Under the pieces are notes generated by a model that made no database searches, was not told where the DNA came from, and saw only the letters and a program-made list of their open reading frames with translations. Positions 5,407 to 9,578 of a stretch of DNA of 9,578 nt are shown here, one piece after another. A program made the translations under genes and the position numbers. This DNA comes from Mycoplasmatota bacterium (lineage in GTDB: Bacteria; Bacillota_I; Bacilli_A; Izemoplasmatales; Izemoplasmataceae). Within the stretch, counting starts at the first letter, position 1. The number at the start of each line of letters is the position of its first letter. The stretch is from positions 1-9,578 of the forward strand of contig DAOWHG010000043.1 in the NCBI GenBank assembly GCA_030641535.1, given 5' to 3'.

Positions 5407-6042
5407 ATGGATATAGGAACTGTACCAATGAAAAAGCTTTATTTGACGCCTTTGGCTGTATTAGCAATTGGTGGACTAATATTTTACTATTTATTAATGC
5501 AAAACATTTCTTCACTTAATCATCTTGTAACTGAGATTATTCCAGGAGAGTCTATAACAATTGAAGCGAGAAAAGATGAAGAATTCTATATCTTGCTTGA
5601 CACTATTTCAAGAGATTATTTAATGGTTACTCCACTAACAGATACTACTGAAGTTCGTTATCTCGATCGAGTTCAATCATATGATATAGAGTTTTCAATA
5701 TATGAAGAAAATAATCCAACTAACACTGTTGTGGCAACAGATTTGTTAGGCACTACAAGAATAGTAATGTTTGAGCATGAAGTATTCATGAATGTTACAT
5801 TTGAAAAAGCTGGAACATATGTAATTGAAACTTCAATTGAGCAAGATAATACTCACAATTTTACATTTGGAGTCGCAAAAGTAAGTCCTGTAGATTTTTT
5901 ATTCCAAATTATCATTACTGGTTTAGTTTTGATTGTCTCACTTGTTATTCCTATCATCATTTTTGTAAAGATTCATTCTAAAAGAGCAAAAGCGTTATAT
6001 GAAATAAAAAATTCACCATATTATTCTCAAGATTACTATTAA
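5407..6042 (+). CDS. Bitopic membrane protein with extracytoplasmic beta domain, unknown function
   Basis: A 211-residue protein. A first membrane helix spans about 12-30 after a basic MKK, followed by a soluble segment (31-163) rich in alternating hydrophobic/polar beta-strand patterns, a second helix (about 164-188), and a short basic tail ending in a Tyr-rich NSPYYSQDYY. This topology places the middle domain outside the cell and both ends inside. Strands such as VFMNVTFEKAGTYVIETSI (split over 126-144) resemble small beta-sandwich domains of the emp24/GOLD or PPC type, but that is only a shape impression. AAGGAGATG lies nine bases before the ATG. The gene follows the 60-residue membrane protein and is closed by its own terminator. 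I know no named family; function unknown. Confidence 0.82.
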   Translation: MDIGTVPMKKLYLTPLAVLAIGGLIFYYLLMQNISSLNHLVTEIIPGESITIEARKDEEFYILLDTISRDYLMVTPLTDTTEVRYLDRVQSYDIEFSIYEENNPTNTVVATDLLGTTRIVMFEHEVFMNVTFEKAGTYVIETSIEQDNTHNFTFGVAKVSPVDFLFQIIITGLVLIVSLVIPIIIFVKIHSKRAKALYEIKNSPYYSQDYY

Positions 6043-6065
6043 AACCTTCTTTGGAAGGTTTTTTT
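6041..6065 (+). terminator. Intrinsic terminator of the plus-strand pair
   Basis: AAAACCTTC (6041-6049), loop TTTG, GAAGGTTTT (6054-6062) and further T to 6065: a 9-bp stem starting within the stop codon of the 211-residue gene. It overlaps the last codon of convergent radC. On the minus strand only four T follow the stem, so termination of radC there would be weaker. Confidence 0.9.
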
Positions 6066-6741
6066 ATATTATTCCTTTTTCTTTAAAGGAATAATACCTA
6101 TCTTTTCCAATAATAATATGATCAAGTAACTCAATATCCATCATTTTTCCGTTTTTATGAAGAATTTTTGTTATATCTATATCTTGTGAAGATGGAGTAG
6201 GATCTCCAGAGGGATGGTTATGTGAAACAATGATAGTTGCAGCACTATTTAATACAGCATGTTTAAATAATTCCCTTGGATGAATTAGCGAACTATTAAG
6301 AGACCCAATAAATAAGGTCTCTTTTTTTAATAGTTCTCCTTTTGTATTTAAGTATAGAGCCAAAAAGTGTTCCTGTGTTTTCATCTCCAGTTCATCTTTT
6401 AAAAACAAATAGATTGATTCAGGTGAAAATAATTTAACTTGTGGAGTAAAACTTTCCTTTGATACTCTCTTCCCTAATTCAAATGCAGCAAGTAATTCAA
6501 TTGCTTTAGATGTACCTATTCCTCTAATCTTCATCAGATCTTTTATAGATGCACTACTCAATTCTTTTAAGTTCCCATATTTATAAAGTATTCTCTTTGC
6601 AAGTTCAATCACGCTTTCTTGTTTAGACCCAGTTCTTAAAATAATTGCAATTAATTCATGAGTACTTATTGTTTGAGAGGGATATTTTAAAAATCTCTCT
6701 CTTGGTCTTTCTTCAAAAGGTATTTCTTTTATCATAAACAT
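6064..6741 (-). CDS. radC: RadC family protein (JAB/MPN domain)
   Basis: RadC proteins carry a helix-hairpin-helix DNA-binding region and a JAB1/MPN metalloprotease-like domain; the old DNA-repair name is disputed and the biochemical role is not settled. The 225-residue protein, the usual length, has the N-terminal RERF..P (14-21) and HELIAIILRTGSK (28-40) motifs, HhH IRGIGTSKA (72-80), then the MPN domain with Glu124 (QEHF), IGSLNSS (145-151), and the zinc-binding HNHPSGDPTPSSQD (174-187: His174, His176, Asp187). All JAMM metal ligands are present. GGAGG seven bases before the ATG supports the start. It lies 39 bases after folC behind a terminator. In Bacillus radC precedes mreB; here it is the last gene of its run and converges with the two membrane genes. 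Confidence 0.95.
   Translation of the reverse strand: MFMIKEIPFEERPRERFLKYPSQTISTHELIAIILRTGSKQESVIELAKRILYKYGNLKELSSASIKDLMKIRGIGTSKAIELLAAFELGKRVSKESFTPQVKLFSPESIYLFLKDELEMKTQEHFLALYLNTKGELLKKETLFIGSLNSSLIHPRELFKHAVLNSAATIIVSHNHPSGDPTPSSQDIDITKILHKNGKMMDIELLDHIIIGKDRYYSFKEKGII
6298..6328 (+). terminator. Possible antisense terminator inside radC
   Basis: On the plus strand AAGAGACC (6298-6305), ten-base loop, GGTCTCTT (6316-6323) and a run of seven T (6322-6328). It lies about 250 bases past the main terminator of the plus-strand pair, antisense to radC codons for ELLKKETLFIGSLN. It may be a backup terminator or a coincidence of coding; the large loop weakens the case. Confidence 0.35.
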
Positions 6742-6759
6742 TTAAATTCCTCCTTCAAT

Positions 6760-6787
6760 AAAAAAAATAGTGCAGAAGCACTATTTT
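6760..6787 (-). terminator. Intrinsic terminator of valS-folC
   Basis: Minus strand AAAATAGTGC (6787-6778), loop TTCT, GCACTATTTT (6773-6764) continuing to a T-run through 6760. The stem contains the folC TAG stop. It ends only about 9 bases before the radC ribosome site, so radC either depends on readthrough or on a promoter inside folC. Confidence 0.9.
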
Positions 6788-8037
6788 ATTTTTTTTCTAA
6801 CTAGACTAATGAAATATAAACTACCTGTAATTAGTAATATTTCATTATCTTTTAAATCTCTTAAAGATTCTATTGCCTCATCCACACTTTTTTCTAAGTA
6901 TTTCTTAGGGTGACTTGATACATTATAAAGATTCTCAGCTGTTTCACATCTTGGATAATCAAAATCAGTAAAATGTATTTCATCTACAAATGATTCTAAT
7001 ACTTTAATAACATCAAAATATTCTTTATCTGCCATTGATGTGAATAATACTTTAATATATTTATCTTTATAAAGAGTTTGCATTGAATCTCTTAACACAG
7101 TTACTCCACCAATATTATGAGCACCATCTAAGATAATACTTCCAAATGTTTCAAGTCTTCCAGGCCAGTTAGTTTTTAATAGTCCTAACCTTATATTACT
7201 TAAAGATACATTTGTTTTCTCTAAATTATTTAATTGTTTAATAATTTCAATAGCAAGTGAAGCATTTACTACTTGATGTGTTCCCATCATCTTTATTTTA
7301 AATTCTTCATCCATATAGTTAAAGCTAGTTAATTCTCCAAAATGAGGATTGGTTATATCACTTTCACTAACAATTGTTAATGGAGCTTTTTTATTCTTAC
7401 AGTAGTCTTTAAACAATTCTAATAAGTCAGGATTTATTTCAGTAGTTACTAGCTTGATTCCTTCTTTAACTATTCCTAATTTACAAAGAGCAATCTCCTC
7501 AATAGTATCACCTAAAATATGCATATGATCGAAATTAATATTGGTAATTGCAGTGATAATAGGTTTAACAATATTAGTTGCATCAAGTTTTCCACCAAGT
7601 CCGACCTCGTAAATAATAAAATCACATTGTTTATCTTTAAAATACAATAATGATATTAGTGTTAGTAATTCAAAAAATGAAATAGCATCATTATATTTTT
7701 CTAATACTTCGAAATGTAAATTATAAACTTGATTTATGTAATATATAAGTTCTTCGCTAGTTATATCATCGTAATTGTAAGTTATTCGCTCATTAAAACT
7801 GACAATGTAGGGACTTGTGAAAGTCCCCACATTGTAGCCTTCAGATAATAAAATGTGTTTTAAGTATGAAACTGTTGAACCTTTTCCATTGGTTCCAGCA
7901 ACATGTATTACATTTAATTCGTTTTCTGGATTACCTAACATATTACAGGCAAGTTCCATTCTTGACAAGTCATATTTATCGCCAAATCTTTTTATTGATT
8001 CAATCCAGTTTATTGCATCATCTAATTTAGTAAACAT
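6781..8037 (-). CDS. folC: Folylpolyglutamate synthase / dihydrofolate synthase
   Basis: FolC is a cytosolic Mur-ligase-like enzyme that adds glutamate to folates using ATP (and in many bacteria also makes dihydrofolate from dihydropteroate). The 418-residue protein shows the P-loop GTNGKGST (48-55), the omega-loop motif FTSPYIVSFNERI (73-85), YEVGLGGKLDATN (143-155), INFDHMHILGDT (167-178), Lys186 in the position of the usually carbamylated lysine (CKLGIVK), WPGRLE (291-296) and DGAHN (304-308), then the C-terminal Rossmann-like domain. Length is normal. Its ATG overlaps the valS TAA by one base (TAATG), and the purine stretch before it is weak, so translational coupling to valS is likely. 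valS-folC adjacency is standard in Firmicutes. No dihydropteroate synthesis genes are visible here, so FolC specificity is open. Confidence 0.96.
   Translation of the reverse strand: MFTKLDDAINWIESIKRFGDKYDLSRMELACNMLGNPENELNVIHVAGTNGKGSTVSYLKHILLSEGYNVGTFTSPYIVSFNERITYNYDDITSEELIYYINQVYNLHFEVLEKYNDAISFFELLTLISLLYFKDKQCDFIIYEVGLGGKLDATNIVKPIITAITNINFDHMHILGDTIEEIALCKLGIVKEGIKLVTTEINPDLLELFKDYCKNKKAPLTIVSESDITNPHFGELTSFNYMDEEFKIKMMGTHQVVNASLAIEIIKQLNNLEKTNVSLSNIRLGLLKTNWPGRLETFGSIILDGAHNIGGVTVLRDSMQTLYKDKYIKVLFTSMADKEYFDVIKVLESFVDEIHFTDFDYPRCETAENLYNVSSHPKKYLEKSVDEAIESLRDLKDNEILLITGSLYFISLVRKKIK
7802..7835. repeat. Long inverted repeat inside folC
   Basis: Arms at 7802-7816 and 7821-7835 with a four-base loop. 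Fourteen of 15 positions are complementary at DNA level, and in the folC mRNA the remaining pair is a G-U wobble, giving a continuous 15-bp hairpin. It lies over codons for the conserved omega loop (about residues 69-79). No T-run follows on either strand. Confidence 0.7.
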
Positions 8038-9578
8038 TATTTATCTAACTCTTTAATTCGAGCTTGGATAGTCTTGAATTGTTCTTTGTAGTTTGCAAGT
8101 TTTGCTTTTTCAAGTTCGACCTTGCTCACAGGTGCTTTACTCACAAATCTTTCATTAGAAAGCATATTTTCACCACGTGATATTTCGGATTTTAATTTAA
8201 TCAACTCATTTTCAAGTCTTTTTATTTCCTCTTTAATATCAATTAAACTTCCAAGTGGTAAATACATTTCTAATTCAGGTAAGATGATTGTTATTGCTTC
8301 TGTGTTTAGTTCGATGTGCGAACTAATATTGATTGTTTCTGGATTGATAAACTTATTAAGTATTTCTGTGTTTTGTTCTAATAATTCTTTTGTTTCATCA
8401 TTCTTAGTTTTTATTAAGACATCAATTTTTTTACTCGGAGCCACATTGTATTCAGCTCTAATATTTCTTATACTTTTTATCATTTCCTGAATCACTTCAA
8501 AATCTTTAATTGCCTTCTCATTACTAAATTCTTCAATTTCAATTGGCCACGAAGATATCATAATTGATTCTTCAATATGCGGAATCTTTTGATAGATTTC
8601 TTCAGTCACGAAAGGCATAAATGGATGAAGTAATTTCATTATATTAAGTAAGGTATAAGATAAAATTGATTTAGTCCTTTTGATGCTTTTTTCATCATCA
8701 CTGTTTAAAGAAAGTTTACTTATTTCAACATACCAAGAAGCAAAGTCTTCCCAGCTAAAATTATAAATACTTCGTGCTGCCTCACCAAATTCAAATTTCT
8801 CGTAATTGTAATCCATTTCATTAATTGCTTTATTCAATTTAGCTAAGATCCACTTATCTGGTAAAGATAATTCTTCAGTATCGATTTCAATATCATCAAT
8901 ATTGAAATCTCCAAGATTCATCAAAGTAAATCTAGAAATATTCCATAACTTATTAATAAAATTCCAACTACTTTCCACTTTTTCAATTTCAAAACGGAGA
9001 TCTTGTCCGGGTGCACTATTTGTAGTTAGAAAATATCGTAAGGTATCAATTCCATACTGTTTCTTAATGTCTAATGGATCGACACCATTACCAAGTGACT
9101 TAGACATTTTACGTCCATCGTGGTCTCTAATTAACCCATGAATTAAACACTGTTTAAATGGTGACTCCCCAGTAAATTCTAGTCCTTGAAAGATCATTCT
9201 AGCGACCCAGAAGAATATAATATCGTATCCTGTGACCATGACATCCGTTGGGTAGTATTTGGCATAGTCGCTCGTTTTTTCTGGCCACCCTAAAGTGCTA
9301 AAGGGCCAAAGTGCGCTACTAAACCAAGTATCTAAAACATCTTCGTCTTGTCTCCAGCCTATACCTTCAGGAGCACTTTCTCCAATGTAAATTTCATCAC
9401 CTTTATACCAGGCAGGTATTCTATGACCCCACCATAGTTGTCTTGAGATACACCAATCATATGTACCGTCCATCCATCTCAAAAATGTTTTTTCAAAACG
9501 AGCTGGGACGAATTCTGTTGTACTATTTTCGCGAGCTTGTTTGCTCAAAGGTTCCATTTTTACGAACCATTGTTTTGA
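8037..9578 (-). CDS. valS: Valine--tRNA ligase, C-terminal 513 residues (5' end outside window)
   Basis: ValRS charges tRNA-Val with valine in the cytoplasm. The frame is open to the window edge at 9578, adding SKQWFVK before the internal ATG at 9557, so this is a fragment, not a start. From the edge it shows the end of the editing/catalytic insert (CISRQLWWGHRIPAW), DVLDTWFSSALWPFSTLGW, and HGLIRDHDGRKMSKSLGNG with the class I KMSKS signature (fragment residues 157-161). Next come the helical anticodon-binding domain (about 205-360) and the C-terminal coiled-coil arm (about 445-513, rich in Lys/Glu, ending IKELDK) typical of ValRS. The N-terminal HIGH motif and any T-box leader lie outside. 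The stop overlaps the folC start by one base. Confidence 0.98.
   Translation of the reverse strand, partial: SKQWFVKMEPLSKQARENSTTEFVPARFEKTFLRWMDGTYDWCISRQLWWGHRIPAWYKGDEIYIGESAPEGIGWRQDEDVLDTWFSSALWPFSTLGWPEKTSDYAKYYPTDVMVTGYDIIFFWVARMIFQGLEFTGESPFKQCLIHGLIRDHDGRKMSKSLGNGVDPLDIKKQYGIDTLRYFLTTNSAPGQDLRFEIEKVESSWNFINKLWNISRFTLMNLGDFNIDDIEIDTEELSLPDKWILAKLNKAINEMDYNYEKFEFGEAARSIYNFSWEDFASWYVEISKLSLNSDDEKSIKRTKSILSYTLLNIMKLLHPFMPFVTEEIYQKIPHIEESIMISSWPIEIEEFSNEKAIKDFEVIQEMIKSIRNIRAEYNVAPSKKIDVLIKTKNDETKELLEQNTEILNKFINPETINISSHIELNTEAITIILPELEMYLPLGSLIDIKEEIKRLENELIKLKSEISRGENMLSNERFVSKAPVSKVELEKAKLANYKEQFKTIQARIKELDK
8308..8324. repeat. Interrupted palindrome AGTTCG-N5-CGAACT in valS
   Basis: AGTTCG (8308-8313), five bases, CGAACT (8319-8324); arms extend to TTAGTTCG/CGAACTAA (8306-8326). 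It shares the same 6-base arms and spacing as the palindrome before ruvA (1530-1546). It lies in codons for ISSHIEL of valS, so chance is a serious alternative. Confidence 0.4.
8883..8909. repeat. AT-rich inverted repeat in valS
   Basis: GATTTCAATAT (8883-8893), CATCA, ATATTGAAATC (8899-8909): perfect 11-base arms in the coding region for DFNIDDIEID. Its low complexity makes a chance origin likely. Confidence 0.4.

Noticed and set aside
7368..7382. Short perfect palindrome TAACAATTGTTA in folC
   Set aside because: It is short, AT-rich and within coding sequence; this is expected by chance at this composition.
6781..8037. Tyr in place of His in the FolC TSPH motif as an active-site defect
   Set aside because: TSPY is, to my knowledge, common in Firmicutes FolC proteins, and all other motifs are intact.
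8122..8490. Plus-strand open frame opposite valS (122 codons), and similar ones at 903-1118, 7853-8056 and 8902-9141
   Set aside because: All lie antisense within well-supported genes, lack ribosome sites that I can see, and have no recognisable protein features.
1..9578. Use of TGA as tryptophan (Mycoplasma code)
   Set aside because: Trp is encoded by TGG, and TGA stops the DsrE-family gene exactly at the overlap with the next start codon.
1..9578. tRNA or rRNA genes, CRISPR arrays, insertion sequences, prophage parts
   Set aside because: No cloverleaf-like segments, regularly spaced repeats, transposase motifs or terminal repeats were seen; nearly all DNA is accounted for by genes and their control signals.

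Overview
The window is about two-thirds AT and carries a housekeeping block typical of Firmicutes and related Mollicutes. Eleven of the thirteen protein genes lie on the minus strand. TGG encodes Trp and TGA is used as a stop (at the DsrE-family gene), so the standard bacterial code fits. Low GC, short intergenic gaps, GGAGG-type ribosome sites and the gene order suggest a low-GC Firmicute or an early-branching Mollicute-like lineage. This placement is inference; no rRNA is present.

Reading down the minus strand from the right edge: valS (5' end outside the window) overlaps folC by one base. A strong terminator closes folC, and radC follows. A convergent plus-strand pair of small membrane-protein genes (60 and 211 aa, not recognised) comes next, with its own extended -10 promoter and terminator. 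Divergent from it is rplU-rpmA, with a near-consensus promoter and a structured leader that fits an L21 autoregulatory leader. The rpmA terminator contains the -35 box of the next promoter. That promoter drives a four-gene operon: GNAT acetyltransferase, DsrE-family protein, FlaR-like P-loop kinase, obg. After the obg terminator come ruvA, a YwaF/TIGR02206-type membrane protein and the start of another membrane protein cut by the left edge.

The order valS-folC-radC-rplU-rpmA-obg-ruvA matches the backbone of the Bacillus chromosome. The genes usually nested in it are absent here: mreBCD, minCD and spoIVF between radC and rplU, ysxB/prp between rplU and rpmA, spo0B before obg, and ruvB after ruvA. 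Loss of wall-shape, septum-site and sporulation genes would fit a wall-less or reduced lineage, but only this window can be judged.

The points most worth a second look are: an L27 with an N-terminal extension and an altered Prp-like cleavage site but no adjacent prp; the unknown two-gene membrane cassette in the position of mre/min; a leader segment able to pair with the rplU ribosome site; a terminator-promoter overlap; and long inverted repeats inside folC and radC. I see no clear new defence or mobile system, no CRISPR, no tRNA or rRNA gene and no insertion sequence.
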